Of a stretch of DNA of 64,000 nucleotides, positions 26,641-36,900 are shown one piece after another; the first letter of the stretch is position 1; every line of letters begins with the position of its first letter. The stretch lies in NCBI RefSeq assembly GCF_013402815.2, contig NZ_CP058601.1, forward strand, positions 2,108,001 to 2,172,000, written 5' to 3'. The position numbers were made by a program, and so were the translations under genes. The stretch comes from Natrinema halophilum (GTDB taxonomy: Archaea > Halobacteriota > Halobacteria > Halobacteriales > Natrialbaceae). Under the pieces are notes generated by a model. The model was not told the DNA's origin. It was given only the letters and a program-made list of their open reading frames with translations, and searched no databases.

Positions 26641-26935
26641 CGGTGGGATATAGACGTTCCGTCCTTTCTGCAGTTGTCTCTCGTTCGGGTCTCGGCCGGA
26701 GATATCGTGCTCGATCGCAGACTGGTCAGGGGCGATTTCGATGGCCGTCTGACCACGGCTCTAGCGAGTACCGCACTACTTCTGCCCATTCGGATACTCA
26801 GGCCGATATATGTTGGATATATCGAGGCTTTCAGAAAGACTATGACCACATCGACCAATCAGTGGCTGTGCTCTGCCGAAGTCGATTCGAGCTGATATGC
26901 CGCCCGCTGCCGCGTAAGCCGAGTACAGAGCGCCG
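26641..26935. other. intergenic region with a perfect palindrome
   Basis: No supported gene. Palindrome CGATATAT-GTTGG-ATATATCG at 26804-26824 lies about 110 bases before the DUF7344 gene. The rest may include decayed IS sequence. Confidence 0.5.
26804..26824. promoter_or_regulatory. perfect palindrome, candidate operator
   Basis: Two 8-base arms (CGATATAT and ATATATCG) with a 5-base spacer. The arms contain TATA-like sequence. The nearest downstream gene is a winged-helix protein at 26936, so self-regulation is possible. Confidence 0.45.
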
Positions 26936-27289
26936 ATGAAGACAGACATCACAGACGGTGACGCTACTGGAACCGAAGCCACGCTCCCCCCGGACACGGT
27001 GTTCGAACTCTTACTGGAAGAGCAGCGTCGGTACGCGCTGTATTACCTGTCGCGAAAAGTAGGAGCCGTGAGTGTCGAGGAACTCGTCGACCGGATCGCC
27101 CACCGTGAGGGACAGCCAACCCGCGAACGCATCGATCAAATTGGCGTCGAGTTTCACCACAACCACCTCCGAAAGCTCGTCGATTCGAACGTGTTACGAT
27201 ACGATACGAACGCTGGGACAGTCGAGCGCCGGGCCGCAGCGAGTACGCTCGACCCATATCTCGAACTCGCGTTCGTTACCGACCTGTAG
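26936..27289 (+). CDS. DUF7344 winged-helix protein
   Basis: 117 residues. Core: DTVFELLLEEQRRYALYYLS, then VSVEELVDRIA and a helix with FHHNHLRKLVDSNVLRYD as recognition helix and wing. DUF7344 proteins are small haloarchaeal DNA-binding proteins, mostly uncharacterised. It is cytosolic. A similar protein is encoded at 49472-49852. Confidence 0.85.
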   Translation: MKTDITDGDATGTEATLPPDTVFELLLEEQRRYALYYLSRKVGAVSVEELVDRIAHREGQPTRERIDQIGVEFHHNHLRKLVDSNVLRYDTNAGTVERRAAASTLDPYLELAFVTDL

Positions 27290-27359
27290 CCGGAGACACC
27301 GCCGACGCCGATGCGGGAACCGAAGGCGAGACTGCGAACAGATCCGTTCGCGTCGTCGG

Positions 27360-28064
27360 CTACGGTACGCTCCGGGCCGCTTCGCACTTTTTGACACGGA
27401 TCGCAAGCGCGAGAAATAGCGCGAGAAGGACGAACGTCACTTCGCCGACGGCGATCACGCCGAGCGCGTCGGCTCCGAGGAACATCGGGGTCTCCCGCGA
27501 GACGGGGATCATCGTGTGGTGTGGGTCGCCCACGAAGGGAACGAAATAGTCGACGACCAGGTTACTCCCGTACCAGACGGAAGCCACGGCGACGGCCCAC
27601 ACCGGAAAGTCGCTGATCCGATAGAGGACCAGGGCCTGAACGACCATCGCGAGGTGGCTCCAGAACAGGAAGTTGTACATCCACACGGGGAGATAGCTGT
27701 AGGAATCGGCGAACACGAGCAACGTGTAGGGAGTCCACAGCCCCAGGACGACGTTCCCGAAGAAGGCGAGCGCGGTCAGCCACGGCTGTTCACGTCCCAC
27801 TTTCCATGCCGCGATCGCCAGCGCGACGAACAGCGTCGCGAGCGGACTGTCCGGAACCCAGGGCCACATCACGACGGTCGTCTGGGCCAGTTGGGCGCCG
27901 TAGTACCAGAATCCGAACGCCGTTCCCGCCAGGTTGATCGCGACCACGAGCCATGCGAATCGCAGTCCCAGGTCCTCGAGCCTGCGCGGCACGGGCGCGA
28001 GATACGCCGGAAGCGATGGACGATCGGCCCCTTCGCGGTCTGCCATCCGAGTCGACGCGGTCAT
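27360..28064 (-). CDS. DUF1405 family membrane protein
   Basis: 234 residues, six to seven transmembrane segments from residue 35 on (FAWLVVAINLAGTAFGFWYY, then WVPDSPLATLFVALAIAAW, and others). The motif WPWVPDSPLATLFVA is typical of DUF1405, known in Bacillus and archaea, without known function. A second start at 28046 would shorten it by six residues. It is divergent from the decarboxylase-like gene. Confidence 0.85.
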   Translation of the reverse strand: MTASTRMADREGADRPSLPAYLAPVPRRLEDLGLRFAWLVVAINLAGTAFGFWYYGAQLAQTTVVMWPWVPDSPLATLFVALAIAAWKVGREQPWLTALAFFGNVVLGLWTPYTLLVFADSYSYLPVWMYNFLFWSHLAMVVQALVLYRISDFPVWAVAVASVWYGSNLVVDYFVPFVGDPHHTMIPVSRETPMFLGADALGVIAVGEVTFVLLALFLALAIRVKKCEAARSVP

Positions 28065-28164
28065 CGTCCGGCGCGACGGACGGAATCCGCAAAACAGTAG
28101 CGGTTGCGTCTCCAGTCGTCAGCGAACCCGTACCACTACGAACATGGTGGTCGTAGCGCCAGCC

Positions 28165-28950
28165 ATGTCCACGCCGACCACGACCCCGGTCGACGAACGA
28201 ACGCGAACCCAGCTCTCGACGGGTCACGTCGTCGAACTGCCGCTCGAGTTGTCGTTCACGATGGGCGGCGTTGCCGTTCCGGCTCGCCGTAGCCGACTCG
28301 AGACGGCCCTGCCGGACGGTCTGTCTTCGGTCGCTATCGCACCCGGTGTGGGCTGCGTCGCGCTCGTCGGCATCCAATACCATCGGGTCGGCGGTGGGAA
28401 CCGGGATCGATCGGGCTTCGAGGCCTACGACGAGTTCGCCGTCATCGTCCCGGCCGTTTACGGGAGCCGAACGACCGTCCCACTGGCACAGCTCGCGGAC
28501 GGAACGGTCGGCGGGTTCGTCCACTGGCTCCCCGTTACGACCGAAGAGTCGGTCTCGCTCGGTCGTGAAATCTGGGGATACCCCAAAGAACGGGTCGACA
28601 TGACGGTGACTGACGGGCCCGACGGTCTCCGCACCGTCGTCGGTGGTGGGCGGTACGGCGGTACCGAGACCGTTCGGCTCGAGGTTTCCCGCCCTCGAAT
28701 AACGACTCGAGCGCGCGACTGGACGATGCACAGTTACACGACGAAAGATGGCGACCTGCTTCGAGCGAGGGCTACCGTTCGTGGCGACGTATCGATCGGG
28801 CTCGGCCCGTCAATCGGCACGCGCATCGACATCGCGCCGAGCGTTCGACGGGAACTCGGACTGTGGCAACGCCCACTCGGTCGAGTGTACGGCTCGCAGG
28901 TCCGGGCCCGCCTGCTCGAGGGGGAGCGGTTGACATCCTCCCGCGCCTGA
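28165..28950 (+). CDS. acetoacetate decarboxylase family protein
   Basis: 261 residues from the ATG at 28165; an ATG at 28144 is also possible. The family core SLGREIWGYPKERVDMTV carries the lysine expected to form the Schiff base. Upstream are LVGIQYHRVGG and YDEFAVIVPAVYG. Related enzymes decarboxylate or cleave small oxo acids; the substrate here is unknown. The last six codons (LTSSRA) and the stop are encoded by an IS-type end sequence starting at 28931, so the native C-terminus has probably been replaced. Confidence 0.8.
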   Translation: MSTPTTTPVDERTRTQLSTGHVVELPLELSFTMGGVAVPARRSRLETALPDGLSSVAIAPGVGCVALVGIQYHRVGGGNRDRSGFEAYDEFAVIVPAVYGSRTTVPLAQLADGTVGGFVHWLPVTTEESVSLGREIWGYPKERVDMTVTDGPDGLRTVVGGGRYGGTETVRLEVSRPRITTRARDWTMHSYTTKDGDLLRARATVRGDVSIGLGPSIGTRIDIAPSVRRELGLWQRPLGRVYGSQVRARLLEGERLTSSRA

Positions 28951-28980
28951 AGACGCGGGAATCCCGACTGCATTCGGGAT
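28931..28980 (-). repeat. solo IS1341/IS605-type right-end hairpins after the decarboxylase-like gene
   Basis: TGACATCCTCCCGCG begins a double hairpin: TCCCGCG-loop-CGCGGGA (28939-28960) and ATCCCGA-loop-TCGGGAT (28961-28980). It is the same end type as at 26603 and 49850. The minus-strand sequence up to about 29040 reads VETPV and similar pieces that resemble the C-terminus of haloarchaeal TnpB proteins, so this may be a 3' remnant of such an element. Confidence 0.6.
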
Positions 28981-29159
28981 ATAACCGACTGACGCGTCCG
29001 GACCACCGACGGACAGGGGTTTCGACGATTGACGGTCTCGGACACGTGTTGTTGCTCCCAATCCACAGCGAGCGATCCGTTCCCGTCCGGTATCGGCCAC
29101 CGCGGCCGGGGTCAGCTTCAAAGAACACGTGTAAGTGCTGTGGCTCCTAACCGCGCACT

Positions 29160-30068
29160 ATGGCCGACAACACCGATCTCGAGGAACTGCGTCGCGGGAC
29201 CGAACTCGTCAAGCGCGGCTTCGCGCGCATGCAGAAAGGCGGCGTCATCATGGACGTCGTCGACACCGAACAGGCTCGTATCGCCGAGGACGCCGGCGCC
29301 GTCGCTGTCATGGCTCTCGAGGCCGTCCCCGCAGACATCCGCAAGCGCGGCGGCGTCGCCCGGATGGCAGACCCCGCCGACGTCGCGGAGATCGTCGACT
29401 CGGTTTCGATCCCCGTTATGGGCAAATCCCGCATCGGCCACACCAAAGAGGCCCAGATTCTCGAGGCCGTCGGCGTCGACATGATCGACGAGAGCGAGGT
29501 GCTGACGCCCGCCGACGACGCCTACCACATCGATAAGCGCGACTTCACCGCCCCGTTCGTCTGTGGCGCGCGCGACCTCGGCGAGGCGCTGCGACGGATC
29601 GACGAAGGCGCGGCGATGATCCGCACCAAAGGCGAGGCCGGCACCGGCGACGTCAACCAGGCCGTCCACCACCAGCGCACCATCAAAGGCGCCATCCGCA
29701 AACTCGAGGGGATGAGCCACGAGGAGCGCGAAGCTTACGCCCGCGAGATCGAAGCGCCCGCGGAACTGGTCCACGAGACCGCCGAAATGGGCCGGCTCCC
29801 CGTCGTCAACTTCGCCGCCGGCGGCATCGCGACGCCCGCCGACGCCGCGCTCATGATGCACCACGAGTGCGACGGCATCTTCGTCGGCAGCGGCATCTTC
29901 GGCGCCGAAAACCCGCCCGTGATGGCCGAAGCGATCGTCGAAGCGACCAACAACTGGGACGACCCCGAAACGCTCGCGGAAATTTCGAAGAACCTCGGCA
30001 AGGGGATGAAAGGCGACGCCAACGTCGACCTCTCCGAGGAAGAGAAGATGCAGGGCCGGGGCGTCTAA
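29160..30068 (+). CDS. pdxS: pyridoxal 5'-phosphate synthase subunit PdxS
   Basis: 302 residues. Highly conserved family blocks: [60 protein letters not shown] and [10 protein letters not shown]. PdxS forms the dodecameric ring that condenses ribose 5-phosphate, glyceraldehyde 3-phosphate and ammonia from PdxT. No pdxT is in the window. The codon use is strongly biased, as for an abundant protein. Confidence 0.98.
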   Translation: MADNTDLEELRRGTELVKRGFARMQKGGVIMDVVDTEQARIAEDAGAVAVMALEAVPADIRKRGGVARMADPADVAEIVDSVSIPVMGKSRIGHTKEAQILEAVGVDMIDESEVLTPADDAYHIDKRDFTAPFVCGARDLGEALRRIDEGAAMIRTKGEAGTGDVNQAVHHQRTIKGAIRKLEGMSHEEREAYAREIEAPAELVHETAEMGRLPVVNFAAGGIATPADAALMMHHECDGIFVGSGIFGAENPPVMAEAIVEATNNWDDPETLAEISKNLGKGMKGDANVDLSEEEKMQGRGV

Positions 30069-30166
30069 CCGACGACAGCAGGATCTGGTTTCCGTTTTCC
30101 GATACTCCGAAACAGCGTCTGATCGGCAAGCGCGCTCGTTTTATGCGTATACCGCGTCTCGATTGT

Positions 30167-30946
30167 ATGAGTCAGGCACTGTCCCCGACCAGCGTCGAGC
30201 AACTCGCTCACCGACTGACGGCGGAAATCGAGCGGCTGTTCCGGGAAACCACGACCAGCGAGTCGGACGAGACGCGGGCGGCGACGGTCGCAGAACTCAT
30301 AGACGTCGTCGAGGAAGTGGATGACCTCCTCGAAACGATCGATTTCGAGCAGTTGCCGGGCGCCATCGACGCATCGGCGTTGCCGGACCTCGTCGAGTTT
30401 GGCGGCCTCCCGGACGCGATCCGTGAGAACGATCCGGATCTGGCGCTGGACCTCAGCACGATCGAGAACGTCATCACACTGCGAGAGGTCTGGAATACCG
30501 TCGACATCACCGATTTCGTACGGGAGTTGCGACAGCTCAAGAGCGAACTTGAGGACGTCGCCGGCCCCGACGCGTTCGGATCGTCCGGTGACTCCGAGGC
30601 AGCAGCCGATCTCAGGAACTTCGTCGACGAAGTGAAACCGGACGCGACGAATGCTGCGCTGCAGCAGGAGGCCAAAAAGGGCGCAAAAGCGGCTCGCAAA
30701 GGAGTCATCGACGGCCATTCGAAATTCGAGGAGCTGTACGAGTCGACGCGGCGCGGCTCTGGATACGCCGGTCGGCGGCCGGTTTCGAAGAACCCTACTG
30801 CGGTCTCGTCGGTACCATACGGCCCGCTCCCGGCCGGCGTCTCTACGAGAGTCTCGACGGTGCCGGCGAACGTTCGACATGCGAAGGTCGATGCCCTCCC
30901 GCGGATCTACAGTCGACGCTGGCGGAGCGTCGCGGAGCGGCCGTAA
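30167..30946 (+). CDS. conserved haloarchaeal protein of unknown function
   Basis: 259 residues from the ATG at 30167, preceded by a TATA-like TTTATGC about 25 bases upstream. The N-terminal 180 residues are acidic and helical (VEEVDDLLETIDFEQLPGAI, IENVITLREVWNTVDITDF). The C-terminal 70 residues are basic and Pro/Ser/Arg-rich with no evident fold. I do not recognise a characterised family. No membrane segments. Confidence 0.75.
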   Translation: MSQALSPTSVEQLAHRLTAEIERLFRETTTSESDETRAATVAELIDVVEEVDDLLETIDFEQLPGAIDASALPDLVEFGGLPDAIRENDPDLALDLSTIENVITLREVWNTVDITDFVRELRQLKSELEDVAGPDAFGSSGDSEAAADLRNFVDEVKPDATNAALQQEAKKGAKAARKGVIDGHSKFEELYESTRRGSGYAGRRPVSKNPTAVSSVPYGPLPAGVSTRVSTVPANVRHAKVDALPRIYSRRWRSVAERP

Positions 30947-30981
30947 CACGGGGCCGCGTCCGATGAGACGTCGGGTCGGGG

Positions 30982-32499
30982 TCAATCGTCGATCGACAGT
31001 TCGTATGCGCTCACGTCGAAGTAACGGAGAGGCGACCCCGATTCGGACACGACGTCGGTAGCGGCGATTCGACCGTCGTACGCGATCACGCCGGGCCTGA
31101 TGTTGCCAACGTCGACGTGATCGGCGACGATGCTCCCCTCGATCGTGGGGTTCCCCTGAACGGAAACGTTCGAGTCCGGCGCGTAGACTAGCGCCGCGAC
31201 CGTCGGTCCGCCGGACGCGGTCGTAACGGTTCCGTCGGCCGAAACGAGCAGCTGTGTCTGACCAGGGTCCGACTCGTTTCCGATCACGGCATCCGCACGC
31301 GCCGAGATGGGACCGTCAACGGCGATCGTCAGGTCATTCTCGCCCTCGACGCGGATCTCCTCTTCGTAGTTCGGGTCCCCGATGGCGTCGCGCACGACGA
31401 CTTCGATGTCTCCCTCGGACGTATCGAACGTGAGGTCGTCGTCGATCGTGTCGACGCAGTAGCGGCCGGGTTCGGAGATTTCCCCCTCGAGATCGTCGAA
31501 CTCGGTGGCCTGGCAGTTCTCGACAAGTGCCTCGACGTACGCGTCGGCCGAGGGATAGTCATAGCCACTCTCGAAGACGCGACCGTCGACCCGATCTTCG
31601 TCGACCGTTTCGGCTCTCACGACCCCCTCGATCGGCGGCGCGTTCCGGTGGACGTCGACCACCCGGGCGGCGATGGCGCTATCGACGGTGCCGATCGCGG
31701 GTGGGACGGTCAGTCCGAATCGGACGCGATCCGGTCGGCCTTCCGAACATCCTTCGGTAACGCGTCCGGGAACCGCCTCACCGATCTCTCGTTCCCATCC
31801 GTCACAGTACGCGCTCTCGACGTCGATTCGGACGACGCCACCCTGCCGTCCGACGGCACGGTCGCGTTCACGGAGGTCGACGCTGGTCGGTGGTCGGGAC
31901 TGGCGAACGACGCCGTCGACGTCGCCTCGCCGATTTCCTCTGGCGGTCACCCGGACGGCGGAAAACGTCAGTGTCCCGTCCCGGTACTCGAGGGGTGGCG
32001 ACGAGACCGGGACCGACCCGTTTCCGTCGGATCGCCACAGTCCACCGCCCTGATACGCGATTTCGGTATCTGCGTTGACGTATCGGTGCGCCCCGAGCGG
32101 TTCGTCGTACAGAACCTCGGTCCCCGACGCGGATTCAAAGGTAATGCGCAGGCGACCGACGTCTTCGTCCGTCTCGACCGACCCGTGGTCGACCGAACCG
32201 AGAGTGATGGGAACCGATTCTCCGCTGATCCCCATAGCGGTGTGGGTTGCGTGGGTGAATTCGAGCAGCGAGCGTTCGGCGCGTTCGATCTCGGCGGCCG
32301 ATTCGTACGCGTCGAGACCGGTGACACCGAAGAGAACGACCGCAGCGCTTCCAGTGACGACGATTCCGATGAGCAGAACGATCCCGAGAACGTGCGTCTG
32401 GCCCCGGCGTCGGTCCGTCAGCGTGATGTCGAAACCATTTCCATCCGCTGTGGTATCCCTCGATTCCCCCGCCCATCCTGTGTCGAGAACCTCCCGCAT
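30982..32499 (-). CDS. DUF7289-type protein with a pilin-like N-terminus
   Basis: 505 residues. After a 33-residue basic-polar leader, RGQTHVLGIVLLIGIVVTGS starts a hydrophobic helix like that of type IV pilins; the protein then has a large extracellular acidic beta-rich domain with one or two glycosylation sequons (NGSV, NESD). The C-terminal part (from about 380) is a repeat-like beta helix (SADGTVTTASGG, NVSVQGNPTIEGS), which could be an adhesive surface. I match it to DUF7289 from memory. Surface location is inferred. Confidence 0.78.
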   Translation of the reverse strand: MREVLDTGWAGESRDTTADGNGFDITLTDRRRGQTHVLGIVLLIGIVVTGSAAVVLFGVTGLDAYESAAEIERAERSLLEFTHATHTAMGISGESVPITLGSVDHGSVETDEDVGRLRITFESASGTEVLYDEPLGAHRYVNADTEIAYQGGGLWRSDGNGSVPVSSPPLEYRDGTLTFSAVRVTARGNRRGDVDGVVRQSRPPTSVDLRERDRAVGRQGGVVRIDVESAYCDGWEREIGEAVPGRVTEGCSEGRPDRVRFGLTVPPAIGTVDSAIAARVVDVHRNAPPIEGVVRAETVDEDRVDGRVFESGYDYPSADAYVEALVENCQATEFDDLEGEISEPGRYCVDTIDDDLTFDTSEGDIEVVVRDAIGDPNYEEEIRVEGENDLTIAVDGPISARADAVIGNESDPGQTQLLVSADGTVTTASGGPTVAALVYAPDSNVSVQGNPTIEGSIVADHVDVGNIRPGVIAYDGRIAATDVVSESGSPLRYFDVSAYELSIDD

Positions 32500-32650
32500 A
32501 CCGAAACCGATTCCTGACTGTCACGGAAAGTTATCAATCGTCTTCAATCCCGTAACGGCCGGCCTACCGAGCAGTAGCGGTCGTTTACCGCAGTTCGGGT
32601 TGGCCTTCGGTCGGCAGCGCCGCCCGATCGTACTCCGACTCCGTCGGCCG

Positions 32651-32980
32651 TCACGACCGGGATACGAGAACAAACGAGAGGAACAGCAGGTACGTCGTCA
32701 GTGAACCGATTCCCGCCGAGAGAATACTCGAGGGGGCGACGACGATACCGACGCCGACGATCGCGAACGCGCCGGCAAGCGTCCCTGCCTGCACGACCCG
32801 CCTTTCCCAGTAGTGACTGACGACGTCGCTGTTACTGAACGCGACGGCTTCGAAAGCGAGCGTCCCGAGACCACCGATCGCAACGGACGGAACCGACAGT
32901 GGCGCACTCGTGACGGCCAGCCCTCCAGTGAACGCCATCAGTACGATCACCGCGAGGATGCCATCAGTTCGTTCGCTCAT
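32651..32980 (-). CDS. small integral membrane protein
   Basis: 109 residues from the ATG at 32980, with three to four transmembrane segments (ILAVIVLMAFTGGLAVTSA; VAIGGLGTLAFEAVAF; GTLAGAFAIVGVGIVVA; LTTYLLFLSFVLV). It starts 4 bases after the homoserine kinase stop, so it is in the same transcript. The family is unknown to me. The stretch 32500-32650 has no gene. Confidence 0.72.
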   Translation of the reverse strand: MSERTDGILAVIVLMAFTGGLAVTSAPLSVPSVAIGGLGTLAFEAVAFSNSDVVSHYWERRVVQAGTLAGAFAIVGVGIVVAPSSILSAGIGSLTTYLLFLSFVLVSRS

Positions 32981-32984
32981 CGAT

Positions 32985-33863
32985 TCACCGATACAGCCGC
33001 GCGCCCTCGCCGACGGCGGTCTGGTACGCGCGGCTTTCGACGCCGCCAGCGTCGAATGCGTCGACCATCGCCGAGGCGATCTCCCGCTGATCCTGGCGGT
33101 GACAGACCGCCAGAATCCCCGGGCCCGCACCGCTTACGGTCACGCCGGTCGCGCCCGCCTCGAGTGCGGCCTCGCGTACCCTCTCGTACCCGTCGATGAG
33201 GCTCGTGCGTTCGGGCGTGACGATGTCGTCGCACATTCCCTTTCCGACGAGTTCGGGATCGTTCCGGGTCATACCGACGGTCAGCGTGGCGGCGTTGCCG
33301 ACCGTGTCCACGACGTCCTCGAGCGGAGCCGATTTGGGGATCACGCCCCGGGCGTCGCGCGTCGACACGGACATTTCGGGAAGACAGGCGACGACGGGCA
33401 CGGACGCGTCGACCTGCGTAACGCCGTCATCGGTGACGACGGTAAAGCCACCCAGAAGCGAGGGGGCGACGTTATCCGCATGCGCTTCTCCCGAGACGAG
33501 CGCCTCACCCTTGGCAGCGATCGGGACGAGTTCCTCCCGAGAGCGGCCGCGATCGTATAATGCGTTCAGTGCGACGGCGGCCGCAGCCGCGCTTGCGGCC
33601 GAGGAACCCAGTCCAGAGGACGGACGGACGCCCTTGTCGATTCGGATGCGGGCGGGAGCGTCGAGAGCTTTCGCAACCGCACCGACGGTGTTTTTGGCCG
33701 GGTTTTCCGGGATGTATTTGCTTCCGGCACCGGTCACGGTAATAGTCGTTTTCGGGGCGCGCTCGACACGGACTACGTCGGCGGGCGTTCCGAGGGCGAC
33801 GCCGAAGACATCGAAGCCACTCCCGAGGTTCGCACTCGTCGCAGGTGCCCGCACGGTGAGCAT
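32985..33863 (-). CDS. thrB: homoserine kinase
   Basis: 292 residues from the ATG at 33863. GHMP kinase motifs: APATSANLGSGFDVFG (motif 1), PSSGLGSSAASAAAAAVALN (motif 2, phosphate binding) and TVSGAGPGILAV (motif 3). It phosphorylates homoserine in threonine synthesis. No other thr gene is adjacent; a small membrane protein gene follows. Confidence 0.96.
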   Translation of the reverse strand: MLTVRAPATSANLGSGFDVFGVALGTPADVVRVERAPKTTITVTGAGSKYIPENPAKNTVGAVAKALDAPARIRIDKGVRPSSGLGSSAASAAAAAVALNALYDRGRSREELVPIAAKGEALVSGEAHADNVAPSLLGGFTVVTDDGVTQVDASVPVVACLPEMSVSTRDARGVIPKSAPLEDVVDTVGNAATLTVGMTRNDPELVGKGMCDDIVTPERTSLIDGYERVREAALEAGATGVTVSGAGPGILAVCHRQDQREIASAMVDAFDAGGVESRAYQTAVGEGARLYR

Positions 33864-33996
33864 GGCGATTCCTTCCGAGACAGCAGGCAAAAAGGTAGCG
33901 AACGAAGACGATGCTTCGTCGCAACCAGCACTCGTCGTCGAGGCAACAGTCGAGGTCGGCCGTCGTCGATCCGCTTCGTCGAAACCGCCCTCTCAG

Positions 33997-36900
33997 TTAT
34001 TCGTCGTCGCTGGTCGCTCCAAACGTGAACACGTCCTCGCCATCAACCTCATCGTCGGCGTCGTTGGCGTCGTTGGCGTCGTCAGCGTCAGAAACGGCGG
34101 CAGCGTCGTCTCGGTCGAGGTCGATTTCAGCCGGGGATTCGTCGTCCGCCGAGTCGTCGCGGTCCTCGTCGACGTCGTCGAAAGAATCCGGCTCCCGTTC
34201 GTCGGTGAACTCTGGAGCAGCAACGCTGTCCTCGTTTCCATCGTCGTCGACCAGTTCGAACGACGGCGAATCTGTCTCGTCCGAATCGGGTGCGCCATCG
34301 GAGTCCTCCGTCTGCTCGGACCCAGGGTCGAATTCGCGGGTTGCGTCTCCAGTCGACCCGGCGTCGACACCGTCGTTTACGGGATCGACCTCCGCGTCGG
34401 GATCGTCGCCAGCACGTCCATCGGTCCCATCAGCGTCGCCGACGCCTGCAGCAGCACCATCGTCGCTGTCCTCGAGATCGAGGATCTCGTCTGCACTGAG
34501 GCCGCCCTCGAGATCATCTCGGTCGCCGTTCTGGCCCTCGCTCGTAGGCGTTTTCATCGCGTCGTACTCGGTCTCGTCGTCTGTCGCCATCTCGGACTCG
34601 AACGGATCGGCCGCGCCCTCCTCGGATTCGTCGTTAACTGGCCCGGTGCTATCGTCGACCGTCTCGCCAGAGCCGAATGCGAGCGCGTCATCGGTCTGGT
34701 CATCGTCGAAGGCGAGCGTGCCGTCCGAGTCGGCCTGATCTGCGTCGCCATCCGTATCGAACGTGATCCCCTGGCCCTGGTCGCCCGTTTCCTCGGCGGC
34801 ATCGTCACCGTCAAATTCCGGTTCGCCCACGGCGAGTTCCTCGTCCACGTCGAACGACGACGTAAAGGACACGTCGTCGCGGTCGACATCGGTGTCGAAT
34901 CGGTCGAGCGCTTCGGAAAGTTGTGCGGCCTGTTGAGAGAGGCTCGACGCGGATTTCGTTACTTCGGTCAACGCAGTCGTCTGCTCTTCGGCCGCGGCAG
35001 CAACGTTTTCGGCTTCGGCGGTCGTCTCTTCCGAGATCGTCGCCGCGCCGTCGACCATCGAGACGACTTCCTGGGTCGAAGCCGCCTGCTCTTCGGTTGC
35101 CGCGGAAATCTCCTGTACACCCACGTTGGTCTCTTGGGCGAGTTCGGCGATCTCCTCGAGCGCGGTGACCGCTTCCTGAACCTGATCGCTGGCGTCTTCG
35201 ATGTTGGAGCTCGTCCCCTCGACCTCGGCGGCGGACTCTTCGGTCCGTTCTCGGATCGCCTCGAGTCGGTCTTCGGCCTCGTCGGCTGCCTCGGCGACGT
35301 CCTCGGAGAGGGCCTTGACTTCCTTCGCCACGACGGCGAACCCTTCGTCATCGCTGCTGCCGCCTGCGGAACGTGAGGCCTCGATGTTGGCGTTCAATGC
35401 CAGCATGTTCGTCTGGCGAGCGATTTCGGAAATCGAATTGATCAGTTCGTCGATCTGCTGGACCTCTTCTTCGAGCCGTCGCATCTCGGCGACAGCACTG
35501 CCAGCTTCGGTCTCGATCTCGTCCATCGCGGCGATCGCCTCCTGGGCCGCTTCCTGTCCTTCCCGGCCGGTGTCGACGGTCCGTTCGGCGATGTCGGCGA
35601 CCTCATTCGAGGAGGCGGCGATCTCCTCGGTCGTGGTCGAGAGACCGCTCATCTCCTGGTTGACCGACTGCAGCGACTCGTTCTGCCGATCCGCGCCGTC
35701 AGAAATCTCCTGGACCGATTCCGTGACCTGTTGGGAGGCCGATCTGACCTCTTCACTCGACGCGGTCACCTGTTCGGATGCAGTCGCCACGTCGGTCGCG
35801 AACCGGTTGAGTTCGGCGATGGTTTCCTCGATCTCTTCGAGCATCTGGTTGAAGTCCTCACCGATCTGTTGCATCTGCTCGTTTTCGCTTTCGACCGACG
35901 CGCGGGCGGTGAGGTCGCCATCTGCGGCGCGACCCATAACCGCGCAGTACTCGGCAGCTTTGTCTTCCAGATGGTCGTTCAGTTCCTGGACGCGTTCGCG
36001 CTCGCGTTCGGCTTCCTGACGGGCGGCTTCCGCGTCTTCGATCTGCTTGCGAAGCGTGTCACGCATCGAATCGAATCCGTTGTAGAGACGACCGATGTTG
36101 TCGATTCGTTCGGTCTCGAGGTCGACGTTGAGGTTCCCTTGCTCCATCTGGCTGGCTTTTTCGGTCAGCCGGTCGATCGAGGTGGCCGTGTTTCGGCCGA
36201 GAACGGCACCCACCATGCCGACCATAAACACACCGAGAATCGTCGCGAGGATACCCCATTCCCTGATATTGTTCACGTAGCCGAGTGCCTGGCTCGCGGG
36301 CTCGTGAGTCACGACGACCCAATCAGTGCCGAACACGCGTGCAGAACTGGTAACGTACTCGGAGTGGCCGTCGTTTCCAAAGCCGTATACGTCGTCCACA
36401 AAGGAAAGCGAGGAACTTTCGAGTTGGTACGTGGTCGCCCCTTCAGTTCGCGCGGATTTCAGAAGACCGACGTTGCTGTAATTCAGACCGAGCGCTTCGT
36501 GCTCTCCGCCGTAGTCCTGGTTATCGAGGATGACTTCGTTGTTGCCGTCGACGACCATCGTCGTTACGCCGCCCTCGTTCTGGAAGCTGTCGGAGTACGC
36601 TTCGATATTGGCGGTGTAGACGATCGCTCGGTTCTCGTTTTCGGCGGAAAGTTGGACGTACGTGACGACGGTAGTATCCTGACCGAACTCTCCCTGGGAG
36701 ATATACCCGCTCGAGACCCAGGGTGCGGTTTGACTCGCCTGTGAGAAGGCTTCGGATGGGATATTGTTCAGTTCGCTGGTCGACGCGCCGCGGAGGGACT
36801 CGTTCGTACTCGCACTCACCGTTCCGTCATCGAGATTGACGTAAGAGATATCGAACGTATCTGTATCGAGATGTTCCTTCCAGTCGAGGTATCGTTGTTG

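Noticed and set aside
29085-29155. Cys-rich ending (NTCKCCGS) of a plus-strand frame before pdxS
   Set aside because: Considered as a zinc-finger or TnpB piece, but it is isolated and without support.
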